In this document: one piece after another, positions 25,814 through 33,550 of the stretch
Layout: each line of letters starts with the position of its first letter
How positions within the stretch are numbered: the first letter of the stretch is position 1
Source of the DNA: Gammaproteobacteria bacterium
GTDB lineage: Bacteria; Pseudomonadota; Gammaproteobacteria; Pseudomonadales; JAUIET01
Reading direction: 5' to 3'
Assembly (NCBI GenBank): GCA_030431775.1
Contig: JAUIHW010000023.1
Coordinates: 1-60,523, forward strand
Length of the DNA stretch: 60,523 bases
Program-made: the position numbers and the translations under genes
The notes under the pieces: generated by a model
Databases searched by the model: none
The model's input: only the letters and a program-made list of their open reading frames with translations
Told to the model about the DNA's origin: nothing

Positions 25814-26518
25814 TTAGCGGTTCGCACGAGCGAGTTTTACCGCCTCTCTGGCGATTGCCAGTTGAGCACGCTTTTTTTGCTCAGCATGCAAAACGCTGCA
25901 ATTGGTTTCATGCAGGCGACGGTGGTAAACCACCTGATTGAGAATTTGATAGTCAAGCCCCGCTGACTTGATCTGCAAAAACCAGTGCTGGTCCACCACG
26001 CTGAGCCCGAAGGCGCGGTCATCAAACGGGCCTACCCGGGCAAAGGCCTCGCGTCTGATCAGCATGGCGGATGCCAGTGTGGCCGGCAACACCTCCCTGG
26101 CAAAGGTTTTACGCTGCCGGTAGCCTTCGCTCACATCGCTGCTGTAGTACTGCCGGGCGTGCCCGTATACAATATCCAGCGACGGCTGCTGTTGCAAAAC
26201 GGCCAATTGCCACTCGGTTTTTTCGGGCTCCCAGTGGTCATCAGCATCCAGAAAAGCGAGGTAGTCGCCATTGGCGGCACGCACCCCGGTGTTTCGCGCG
26301 GCGCCAATGCCGCCGTTCTCTTGGTAAATGTAGCGCAGCCTGCGGCCATAGTCGCGGACAATCTCGGCGGTGTGGTCGGTTGAGCCATCATCCACCACGA
26401 TAAGCTCAATATTCGGGTAGGTTTGCGCCAGCACGCTATCAATCGCGCTCTCTATGTAATGCGCGTAATTGAAGGTGGGAATCACGGCAGTTACCAGACT
26501 GCCAGCCGTTCGCTGCAT
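25814..26518 (-). CDS. Glycosyltransferase family 2, copy B
   Basis: Same architecture as 25098 (TAVIPTFNYAHYIESAIDSVLAQTYPN, LIVVDDGSTDHTAEI, GGIGAARNTGVRA, LAFLDADDHW) with a slightly longer chain of 234 residues. It is convergent with copy A, only 26 bp apart at the 3' ends. Differences cluster outside the shared nucleotide-binding segments, notably around the acceptor side (FDDRAFGLSVVDQHW against YQEGDWIVDQQW), so acceptor specificity may have diverged. Confidence 0.87.
   Translation of the reverse strand: MQRTAGSLVTAVIPTFNYAHYIESAIDSVLAQTYPNIELIVVDDGSTDHTAEIVRDYGRRLRYIYQENGGIGAARNTGVRAANGDYLAFLDADDHWEPEKTEWQLAVLQQQPSLDIVYGHARQYYSSDVSEGYRQRKTFAREVLPATLASAMLIRREAFARVGPFDDRAFGLSVVDQHWFLQIKSAGLDYQILNQVVYHRRLHETNCSVLHAEQKKRAQLAIAREAVKLARANR
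26286..26338 (-). repeat. 53-nt perfect inverted repeat, right arm (in GT2 copy B)
   Basis: Reverse complement of 25266-25318 with no mismatch. The next base differs (G for C), after which identity falls. The 1-kb inverted arrangement could allow recombination or gene conversion between the two GT2 genes. Confidence 0.9.
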
Positions 26519-26530
26519 GTTAAGCGCCGT

Positions 26531-27226
26531 TCAAGCCATGAGCTGGCTGAACAACGCCTGCTGCGCCGGCGTCATGGCGCGGCGGCGCGCCAGGGTTTTG
26601 CGCAGCAACTTGAAGCGTTCGGCGAGCGAGCTGTGCTGCGCCATCATACTGTTGGCATGACGCCGGTAAAACAACGTGACCTCCTCGGATACCTTTATAT
26701 TAATACCGCTTTCGCATACGCGCAGAAACCAGTCGATGTCTTCACCCTGCTGCAGCGACTCGTCTAACAAACCAATACTGTCGAACACCGAGCGCCTGAA
26801 CACGGCCGCTCCCAGATACACCGACACCATGCTGCCCACTGCCTGCTGTCGCTCCGAGGTGTCACCTATAAAACGCGTGCGCCCGGTCAACGCTTCCAGC
26901 GACGGCTGTTGCTGAAAAGCCTGCAGGCTGTGCGCCAGTTTACCGGGAGGCCAAAGATCGTCGGCATCCAAAAAGGCAATAAAATCACCATTGGCTTCCT
27001 GAATACCGCGATTTCTGGCGGCCGCAGGACCCCGGTTGGGCTGATGCAGGTAAACCACGCCCGGGCACGCCTGGGCAATGCGGGCGGTAGCATCACTGGA
27101 GCCATCATCCACCACAATAATCTCAGTAGATAACCACTGCTGAGCCTGAATACTGTGCAGTGCTTCCGCCAGGAAACACTCGGCGTTGTAGGCGGGAACC
27201 ACCGCGGTGACGAGGGGTTGGGCCAT
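26531..27226 (-). CDS. Glycosyltransferase family 2, copy C
   Basis: GT-A domain with VTAVVPAYNAECFLAEALHSIQAQ, IIVVDDGSSDATA, RGPAAARNRGIQEANGDFIAFLDADDLWPPG and EDIDWFLRV. It is nearer to the GT2 half of the HprK-GT2 fusion (GPGAARNFGI, FIAFLDVDDLWPEG, EDSDWYSR, RRHGNN/RRHANS) than to copies A and B. It lies 12 bp after copy B in the same direction, so the two are co-transcribed leftward. Confidence 0.87.
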   Translation of the reverse strand: MAQPLVTAVVPAYNAECFLAEALHSIQAQQWLSTEIIVVDDGSSDATARIAQACPGVVYLHQPNRGPAAARNRGIQEANGDFIAFLDADDLWPPGKLAHSLQAFQQQPSLEALTGRTRFIGDTSERQQAVGSMVSVYLGAAVFRRSVFDSIGLLDESLQQGEDIDWFLRVCESGINIKVSEEVTLFYRRHANSMMAQHSSLAERFKLLRKTLARRRAMTPAQQALFSQLMA

Positions 27227-27284
27227 AAGAAACGGGATTCAACAAAACGCCGTACGAGCGTAGCACAACGCAACATCGCTACGG

Positions 27285-27290
27285 TATAAT
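27285..27290 (+). promoter_or_regulatory. Candidate -10 element for the 27341 sulfotransferase
   Basis: A perfect TATAAT in the 114-bp divergent gap between the GT2 at 27226 and the sulfotransferase at 27341. No clear -35 is present at 16-18 bp. A start site near 27297 would give a leader of about 44 nt. Chance occurrence is possible. Confidence 0.35.
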
Positions 27291-27340
27291 TTTTGTGCAA
27301 CTTCCTGGCCTGAGCCCTACCGTTCGTCGCTGAGAGTACA

Positions 27341-28273
27341 ATGCTGGAACCTTGGATCAACCGAGCGACAAGCCGGTATGCGGCGCATCTGGATGCGCTT
27401 AGCAGAGAGCAGGCTGGCTCCCTTTTGTACCAGAATCCGCTGAGCGTGAAACTGGCGCAACGGGCCTTTGCGCACTACGCCGGCCGGGGCGACAACCGCG
27501 CTTATCAGAAGTTTATTGTCATAGCGGAACCGCGCTCGGGCAGCAATCTGCTGTGCAGCACCCTGCACGAGCACCCGTCAGCCATCTGCCGCAGCGAAGC
27601 TCTGGGCGCTGACAGCACCTGCTTCGCGCTGGTGCCACCGCAAGGCCACTCCGAATGGCTGCGGGTGTATCGCGATACCAGACCGCAAGCCTTCATGAGC
27701 AAATTTCTGTTTGGCCGCTACAGCACTACCATTGCCGCGGTGGGTTTCAAACTGTTTGTGCACCACGCTATGCACCCAAGCTTTCGGCCCATGGTGACAG
27801 CCCTGCTGGCAGATGAGCAGTTAAAGGTTATCCTTCTGTGGCGGGAAAACCGCCTTGAACAACTGGTGTCTACCAAGATTGCCCATGATTCAAAGGAGTG
27901 GATCAGGTTGCGCGGCAACAACTCGAACGCCGCTGCCCCGGCCCAACGCAGCCCCGCAATAACGATCAGCGTTGATGAGCTGAAGCGCTTTATTACCTTC
28001 GCCCAAGGCCGCCGGAAACTGGCAACGGCGTTGGTCGGCGGGCGGTCTCACTATAAAATCACCTACGAAGCGCTCAGCAACAACTTCAGCCAAACAATGC
28101 ATGAATTACAGACTTTTCTGAACCTTCCAGCCGAATCACTGCCTGCAAAAACAGAGAAACAAAGCAGCGGTAGCCTGGCCAGCCGTATTGCCAACTACAG
28201 CGAGCTTGAAGCACAGTGCCGCGGCACCGAGCTGGAACGGTATTTTAGCCCGCCACTGACCTCACCAGCCTAG
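27341..28273 (+). CDS. Stf0-like sulfotransferase, second copy
   Basis: PAPS loop FIVIAEPRSGSNLLCSTL, a following CRSEALGAD segment, AVGFKLFVHH, and the C-terminal TEKQSSGSLASRIANYSELE that matches the 24162 paralogue. It is a 310-residue single-domain protein with no membrane anchor. Its 3' end overlaps that of the SDR gene at 28270 by 4 bases (convergent). Two paralogues in one locus suggest sulfation at two positions or on two sugars. Confidence 0.8.
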   Translation: MLEPWINRATSRYAAHLDALSREQAGSLLYQNPLSVKLAQRAFAHYAGRGDNRAYQKFIVIAEPRSGSNLLCSTLHEHPSAICRSEALGADSTCFALVPPQGHSEWLRVYRDTRPQAFMSKFLFGRYSTTIAAVGFKLFVHHAMHPSFRPMVTALLADEQLKVILLWRENRLEQLVSTKIAHDSKEWIRLRGNNSNAAAPAQRSPAITISVDELKRFITFAQGRRKLATALVGGRSHYKITYEALSNNFSQTMHELQTFLNLPAESLPAKTEKQSSGSLASRIANYSELEAQCRGTELERYFSPPLTSPA

Positions 28274-29286
28274 CTTTTGTTATCGTAAAACGACTCGTGC
28301 AGCTCAGTCGCGTTGGCCAGATAGTCCAAATACCACTCGACGGTGGTTTGCAGGCCCTGCTTCCAGTCTACCTGCGGCTCATAACCCAACTGCTCTTGGG
28401 CTTTGGAAATATCCGGGCAACGTCGTGACACCGAGCCCGGGTAGGTGGGCGCGTATTCATACTCGCCAGTAAAGCCAACAATATCACCAGCGTGGCGTAC
28501 CAACTGTTCGATGGTGATTTCCTGCTGTGACCCAATGTGATAGATCTCGGAGTTTGCACCCTGCTCCATGGCCAGCACGGTGCCCCTCACGGCGTCGCTG
28601 ACAAAATTAAATGAGCGTGTCTGGTCGTGGCCGTAAATCTTGAACGGGTTTTCTCCGGCATGAAACCGCTGTGCCAGGTGTGGAATAACGTGTTTAAACC
28701 CCATGCGTGGCCCGTACACATTGTGATAGCGCACCACTGAACAACCAAACCCTAGTTGCTCCGCATAGTTGATGAAGCCGGACTCACCAAGCATTTTGGT
28801 GACCGCGTAGGTAAAGCGCGGGTGCGCGATGTCGCTGATAGTCAGTGGCACTGTTTCCGGGGTGGGAACAGGGTAATCGAATTGTTCTACCGCGCCGGCA
28901 TAACATTCACTGGTGGAGGTAAACAGCACCTTGCCACAGCCAGCCTCGCGCAGCCATTCCAGAGTATTATAAATAAGTGCTGTGTTGATACGAATGATCT
29001 CATGCGGCATCTTATTCACGTAGTCAACACCCACGACCGAGGCCAACATATACAACTCGTCATAACCACGCTGAAGCTGTTGAAAAGCGCCAGGCTGGGT
29101 AAAATCGCCCTTGACCAGCTGAACACTATGTTCTTTCACAAAACTCTGCAGCAGCGGATCTACCTTGCCACCACCACGAAAAAAGTTGTCGGCGATGGTG
29201 ATCTCACAATGCCTGTGCTCGGCAAGGTACTTGGCAATATTGAAGCCGATAAACCCGGCGCCACCCAGTAGCAATACTTTTTTCAT
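28270..29286 (-). CDS. NAD-dependent nucleotide-sugar epimerase/decarboxylase (extended SDR)
   Basis: The Rossmann motif GGAGFIG (8-14) is followed by ADNFFRGGG. The catalytic Y160xxxK164 is in FTYAVTKMLGE, and TSTSECYAG supplies the serine/threonine. The motifs fit the UDP-glucuronate decarboxylase and UDP-uronate epimerase groups. It follows a UDP-glucose/GDP-mannose-type dehydrogenase (29319) in the same operon, so a UDP-uronic acid is the likely substrate. Whether it decarboxylates or epimerises cannot be settled from the motifs. Confidence 0.82.
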   Translation of the reverse strand: MKKVLLLGGAGFIGFNIAKYLAEHRHCEITIADNFFRGGGKVDPLLQSFVKEHSVQLVKGDFTQPGAFQQLQRGYDELYMLASVVGVDYVNKMPHEIIRINTALIYNTLEWLREAGCGKVLFTSTSECYAGAVEQFDYPVPTPETVPLTISDIAHPRFTYAVTKMLGESGFINYAEQLGFGCSVVRYHNVYGPRMGFKHVIPHLAQRFHAGENPFKIYGHDQTRSFNFVSDAVRGTVLAMEQGANSEIYHIGSQQEITIEQLVRHAGDIVGFTGEYEYAPTYPGSVSRRCPDISKAQEQLGYEPQVDWKQGLQTTVEWYLDYLANATELHESFYDNKS

Positions 29287-29318
29287 TTAACTACTCATAC
29301 TTGTTACTAACAACGCGG

Positions 29319-30839
29319 CTACTGCAAATCGCCACGCCCTACTACACGAACCGTATGTTGCGTGGCGAGAGTTTCCAGAGATTGCTGAGACAACAAGCCG
29401 ATTGTGTCTAGAATAAACATTGGGCTGTGCGCCATACAAAGCTCTAACAGCTGGGGATTGTCTTTGTATTCGGCGTGCCCGGTCGACAAAACCAGCAAGT
29501 CAATTGGTTCCGCAAATGCCTGCTCGTAGCTAGCATGTACGTTCAGCCCGGTTTCTTCCCAGTGCCGAACGTATGGGTCATGCAAGTAAACATCGCATTC
29601 GTCTTGCACCAGGCGATTGTAAAAAGACTCCACAGGCGAATACCGGGTATCCGCCACATTGCTTCGGTAAGAAACGCCAAGCAACAGCACGCGTTTCTTG
29701 GAAAGGCTCTGCGGTGCATATTGACGGCGCATGAATTCATAGGCAAAGCACGGCATCTGGTCATTAACGCCAACACTGCTCACGCTAATGTCCAGCCCTT
29801 CGGCGCTTGCAAACAGGTTCAGTCGGGACCAGGAGGCCAGCAGTGGGTCTTTGGTAAGGCAGTAGCCTCCCACTCCAATGCCCGGGTACATCAGGTTCTG
29901 ATGCGTGGGGCGCATTCGCACGGCATCAACTACTTCATAAAGGTTTACACCGGCCTCTTCAGCAAACCGCGACCACTCAACTGCAAACGCTATATTGGCC
30001 GCTCGGTAAGAGTTCTCGATTGTCTTGGCCATCTCCGTGGCGTTGGTGCTACCGAGGCGGGTTAAGGGGTATTGCTCGGTGCTGATAATGGTTCTGAGAA
30101 AAGCCTCAGTGGCGTTAGCACTTCGCTCATCAACTCCGGAATACACGCGATAAAAATTCTGGATGGAATCGATATAGTCTGGCCCGGGCATCACCCGCTC
30201 ATAGGAGTGACCTAATTTAAACTGAGTGGAGGACAGGCCTCTTTCCTCCAGGCATTCAACCAGTATTGGCTTGACGACTTTCTGACAGGTTCCGGCGGGT
30301 ACGGTGGTTTCAACCAGCACCAGCACGTCTTCCCGACAGTGATCGCCAATTGCCTTGATTGCCTTGCTGAAGGGTGCCAGATCAACATCGTAGTTCAGTA
30401 ACCGGCCCTGTTCGTCAGCCTGTTTGTCGACATCCAAATTAATGTCCACAATGACCACATTCGCCTTGGAGTAACAGTATGGGTCTGCTGTGGCCATAAA
30501 GTTACCCTTGGCTCGCGCCCGCTGAAAATACTCGTCGATCTTCGGGTCAGAAGCAATAATAGGAAACTGTCCCTCATTAATGGCAACAATTTTCCAGTAG
30601 CTTTGTGCAGAGGGAAGGTCAACACCAATTACCGCGTATTCTTCGGTGAGGGCGTTGGCGCATACCAGAGACATAACCGCCCCAACAAAACCCAGACCCT
30701 GCACAACAATAACCGGCTTGCCCGGGTGCCGCGCGACAAAGGCATTAATTTTTTCTGTGTCATCAACCTGGTGCGGAATAGGAACGGCCTGCCCCGACAA
30801 TTGGTTGACTGATGTTGTATGGTTCTTCAACGTTGTCAT
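29319..30839 (-). CDS. UDP-glucose/GDP-mannose dehydrogenase family protein
   Basis: 506 residues, longer than the usual 390-450, with an N-terminal extension of about 40 residues before the Rossmann motif VIVVQGLGFVGAVMSLVCA. The central domain has VETTVPAGTC and TRLGSTNATEMAKTIENSYRAANIAF. The catalytic cysteine is in GIGVGGYCLTKDP, and the C-terminal domain follows (LLLGVSYRSNVADTRYSP). It oxidises a nucleotide sugar C6 alcohol to a carboxylate in two NAD-dependent steps. It is only moderately similar to the wecC at 53297, so it probably makes a different uronic acid. Confidence 0.85.
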   Translation of the reverse strand: MTTLKNHTTSVNQLSGQAVPIPHQVDDTEKINAFVARHPGKPVIVVQGLGFVGAVMSLVCANALTEEYAVIGVDLPSAQSYWKIVAINEGQFPIIASDPKIDEYFQRARAKGNFMATADPYCYSKANVVIVDINLDVDKQADEQGRLLNYDVDLAPFSKAIKAIGDHCREDVLVLVETTVPAGTCQKVVKPILVECLEERGLSSTQFKLGHSYERVMPGPDYIDSIQNFYRVYSGVDERSANATEAFLRTIISTEQYPLTRLGSTNATEMAKTIENSYRAANIAFAVEWSRFAEEAGVNLYEVVDAVRMRPTHQNLMYPGIGVGGYCLTKDPLLASWSRLNLFASAEGLDISVSSVGVNDQMPCFAYEFMRRQYAPQSLSKKRVLLLGVSYRSNVADTRYSPVESFYNRLVQDECDVYLHDPYVRHWEETGLNVHASYEQAFAEPIDLLVLSTGHAEYKDNPQLLELCMAHSPMFILDTIGLLSQQSLETLATQHTVRVVGRGDLQ

Positions 30840-30897
30840 GTTTAGTCATTGCATCCATGGCCCCAGCGTGGTGGTTCTTAATTATTCGATAGCCTTT

Positions 30898-32034
30898 CTA
30901 AGCGACTATTCGTTTTATTTCCTTCGTCACAGTACCCAGTTCCGCCTCCGTTATACTCGTGGAGCAAGGTATTGCCAGGCAGGTACTGTGGATTTCCTGG
31001 CAGTTATCCGTTTTAGACACATACAGACAAGTCTTGTACATGGGCAGCCTGTTCATGGGCATCCAGAACGGCCTGCACAGTATTTTCGCATTATTCAGCT
31101 CCTGTAACAGGGCTTTCTGATGACCGGTCTTGATGGTAAACAGCCAGTTGTTGTGCTCAACTTCGGGGAGCACGGCCTGAAACTCAATGTCGGCAATTCC
31201 ACCGAGTTCTGCGCGGTAAAAGCTGCCAATTGCCTGCTTTTTGCGGACAAAATCCGGCAACTGCTCCATTTGCGCCACGCCAATAGCCGCCAGCACGTTC
31301 ACCAACCGGTAGTTGTAACCCACTTCATCATGAAAGTACTCCATTGGGTCGGTTTTGGCGGTGGTGGTTAAGTGCCTGGCGCTCGCCGCCAGCCGGTCGT
31401 CGTTGGTAACAATCATGCCACCACCGCCCGTGGAAATGATTTTATTGCCATTGAAGCTCAGGCAACCAAGCAAGCCAAAAGTGCCAGACTGTGCACCCAG
31501 GTAAGTGGAGCCAAGGGATTCCGCCGCGTCTTCCACCACGGGCAGGCCGTATTCCCCGGCTATGGCAAGCAGGCGCTGCATCGGGCCGATGTTGCCCTGC
31601 ACATGCACCGGCAGAATGGCGGCAACCCGCTGGCCGGTGCTTTTTACAAGCAGCTCGCCGGCCGGGGACCGATCGCAGTCATTGCCCAGAAACTCTTCCA
31701 GCAGATCCAGGTTCATCTGCCACGTGGCGAGGTCTGCGTCGAACAGAATGGGCTCCGCGCCGGCATAGCGCACGGCATTGGCCGTGGCCACAAAGGTGAT
31801 ATTGGGCATCAGCACGCAGTCGCCCTGCCGCACCCCGGCCAACTGCAGGGCCACGTGCAAGGCCGCCGTACCGTTTACTGTGGCAATGGCATGCTTTACC
31901 CCCAGGTACTCGGCCACCAGCTCTTCAAAGCGGTTAACGTAGCTACCTGCAGAGGAAATCCAGCCGGTTTCCAGACAGTCGGTAACGTAGGCTAGCTCTT
32001 TCCCTGACAGATTGGGAACCGAAAGTGGAATCAT
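30898..32034 (-). CDS. DegT/DnrJ/EryC1 aminotransferase (LegC/PglE-like)
   Basis: PLP enzyme with MIPLSVPNLSGKELAYVTDCLETGW at the start, NGTAALHVALQLAGV, the PLP-stacking and aspartate strand VVEDAAESLGS, and the Schiff-base lysine K198 in SFNGNKIISTGGGG. It should aminate a 4-keto nucleotide sugar, giving the amino sugar that the NeuD/PglD-type proteins could acylate. It resembles the legionaminic-acid and bacillosamine aminotransferases. A dedicated 4,6-dehydratase is not obvious in the window. Confidence 0.85.
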   Translation of the reverse strand: MIPLSVPNLSGKELAYVTDCLETGWISSAGSYVNRFEELVAEYLGVKHAIATVNGTAALHVALQLAGVRQGDCVLMPNITFVATANAVRYAGAEPILFDADLATWQMNLDLLEEFLGNDCDRSPAGELLVKSTGQRVAAILPVHVQGNIGPMQRLLAIAGEYGLPVVEDAAESLGSTYLGAQSGTFGLLGCLSFNGNKIISTGGGGMIVTNDDRLAASARHLTTTAKTDPMEYFHDEVGYNYRLVNVLAAIGVAQMEQLPDFVRKKQAIGSFYRAELGGIADIEFQAVLPEVEHNNWLFTIKTGHQKALLQELNNAKILCRPFWMPMNRLPMYKTCLYVSKTDNCQEIHSTCLAIPCSTSITEAELGTVTKEIKRIVA

Positions 32035-32073
32035 AAACTGTACACCTATTGAACAATAAGCTTACCACAGCCG

Positions 32074-32949
32074 CTAAAACCGCTCATCCACTATATGCCG
32101 CAGCAGGCCCTGCACACCCGCTTCAATCAATGCCAGCGCGCGGGTGAAGTCCCCCTGGCCGCCGTAGTATGGGTCGGGCACGCTGCTAAGGCCAAGGCCC
32201 TCGGTGTAGTCCAGCAATAGGCTGACAGTGGCCGAATGCTGCGCCGGCTGCATGGCCTGCACCTTTTCCAGATGAGATTGGTCCATGCAGAGAATGTAGT
32301 CGAAGCGGCTGAAATCTTCCGGCACAAAGGGCCGCGAGCGTAAACCACCCAGTTCATACCCTTCCAGCGCGGCGGTGCGAGTGGCGCGGGGCTCCGGCGG
32401 CTTGCTGACTGCGCCGGCACTAACGCCAGCGGAATCCACCAGGAACCGATCACTAATGTTCAGGCGACTGATGTGGTCACGAAACACGCCCTCGGCCGTG
32501 GGCGACCGGCAGACATTGGCCGTGCACACAAACAAGGTGCCTATGCGCAGGCTGGTGGTAAACGGCTCCCAGCCGGGCTGTGTATTCTGCGGGTTGCCGG
32601 TAATCCAGCTTTGCAGCAGCGCCACCTTGCTGGCCGGTGAGCGCCCTGCCTCGCGCAGGTAATCAAAATAGTGCAGGTTGTAGCGCCACAGGCGACTGAC
32701 TTGTTGCGGGCACCAGTCAATGCCATTAGTGCCTAGTTGCTGCGTAACGTTCAGAAAACGAAACCGCCCCTCGCCCTGATGTATGCCGCGGGTGGCCAGC
32801 GGCGCCTGCCAGGCCAGCGTGCGCACTTGCGGGGTTTCCCGCGGCTCCGCCACCCGCCGCGGTGGCAAGCCACGGCGAAGCAGGTAAAACCAGGCCTGCT
32901 GCGGCCGCAGGTGGCGAATTGTATGCCAACGCAGCCGCCAGTTGGCCAT
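32074..32949 (-). CDS. Truncated heparinase-type N-terminus fused to low-molecular-weight protein tyrosine phosphatase
   Basis: Residues 1-136 match the N-terminal part of EPS-locus heparinase II/III proteins (LRPQQAWFYLLRRG, LWRYNLHYFDYLREAG, then GWEPFTTSLRI). From residue 137 the chain becomes a complete Wzb-like phosphatase: LFVCTANVCRSPTAEG with catalytic C142-x5-R148, and the general-acid loop VPDPYYGG near the C-terminus. The junction is near 32541. The heparinase part stops where the real proteins continue into the catalytic toroid, so a deletion probably joined two genes in frame. The phosphatase half looks functional and could oppose the BY-kinases. Confidence 0.82.
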   Translation of the reverse strand: MANWRLRWHTIRHLRPQQAWFYLLRRGLPPRRVAEPRETPQVRTLAWQAPLATRGIHQGEGRFRFLNVTQQLGTNGIDWCPQQVSRLWRYNLHYFDYLREAGRSPASKVALLQSWITGNPQNTQPGWEPFTTSLRIGTLFVCTANVCRSPTAEGVFRDHISRLNISDRFLVDSAGVSAGAVSKPPEPRATRTAALEGYELGGLRSRPFVPEDFSRFDYILCMDQSHLEKVQAMQPAQHSATVSLLLDYTEGLGLSSVPDPYYGGQGDFTRALALIEAGVQGLLRHIVDERF

Positions 32950-32964
32950 TCAGGGTTTGCTTTG

Positions 32965-33295
32965 TTACAGTTCGGCCGTTAATTCCGCTATTTCTGCGCG
33001 CAGCGTTTCTTATTCCTATTCTTTACGCTTCAGAAACTGGTACGAAAGCCTGGCTTTTTCTTCCAGCCCCTTTGGCGTGAGCGCGTAACGGTAGGCCAGC
33101 TTGTTGTCGCTGTTTTTTGAAGTTTCGGGCTTTTAACCAGCCCTTGTTCAACAGTGCTTTCACACAATAATTTGTTTTACCCAGGCTGATGCCAAGCTCG
33201 GCGGCCAACCGCCGCTGGCTGATGCTGGGTTGCTGCTCAATCAGCCGCAGCACTTTCAGCTGGGCTTCACTGCTGGTTCTAAACGGTTCTTTCAA
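32965..33295 (-). pseudogene. EPS-associated MarR-type regulator, broken by frameshift and two stops
   Basis: The winged-helix part is clear ([48 protein letters not shown]). At the A6 run (33113-33118) one extra base shifts the frame. Removing it restores the sequence [20 protein letters not shown], then [12 protein letters not shown]. After that come TAG (33016-33018), E, TAA (33010-33012), and the coiled-coil tail ETLRAEIAELTAEL continues in the same frame to a stop at 32965. The restored length of about 109 residues fits the family. The start is uncertain: TTG at 33295 fits the domain edge, while the open frame extends to 33397. It lies 15 nt before the 32949 gene. Confidence 0.85.
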
Positions 33296-33327
33296 GCGCC
33301 TGGGTTCTCTGGCGGGTGGCTTCAGGT

Positions 33328-33338
33328 ACTCTACCGCC
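33328..33338 (-). promoter_or_regulatory. ops-like element (GGCGGTAGAGT)
   Basis: On the minus strand the sequence reads GGCGGTAGAGT, matching the RfaH-recruiting ops core GGCGGTAGNNT. It sits just upstream of the MarR-type gene and downstream of the rfaH-like remnant, where an ops element is expected. The octamer also occurs by chance in the window (for example near 27085 and 16994), so position is the main support. Confidence 0.4.
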
Positions 33339-33487
33339 CTTCCGTTTTGCGTATTCGGGGTACCGCAGTCGCTGTTGCATTGTGTGCCCAGCCTCATGGG
33401 GCGCGGGCCTCTTTATGCAGCATGCAGGCTGTGCCGCTGCTGTTACCATGTTACGTTGCTACCGGGAGCAGTTACGTATACTTAGCT

Positions 33488-33506
33488 GCGTTCAACTGTT
33501 GAACGC
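33488..33506. promoter_or_regulatory. Perfect 19-bp palindrome, candidate operator
   Basis: GCGTTCAACTGTTGAACGC has two 9-nt arms around one central base. It lies between the rfaH-like and MarR-type remnants, about 190 bp before the TTG of the MarR gene. A symmetric site of this size fits a dimeric winged-helix regulator such as MarR. No second copy was noticed. It might also form a short hairpin, but there is no T-tract. Confidence 0.5.
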
Positions 33507-33550
33507 GGATGTATGATAACCAGCCAGACTGGCCGGGGCAAGAGGTATTG

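Noticed and set aside
27084-27094. GGCGGTAGCAT on the plus strand, matching the ops pattern
   Set aside because: It is inside a GT2 gene on the opposite strand and not in a leader. The octamer is expected by chance about twice in a window of this size.
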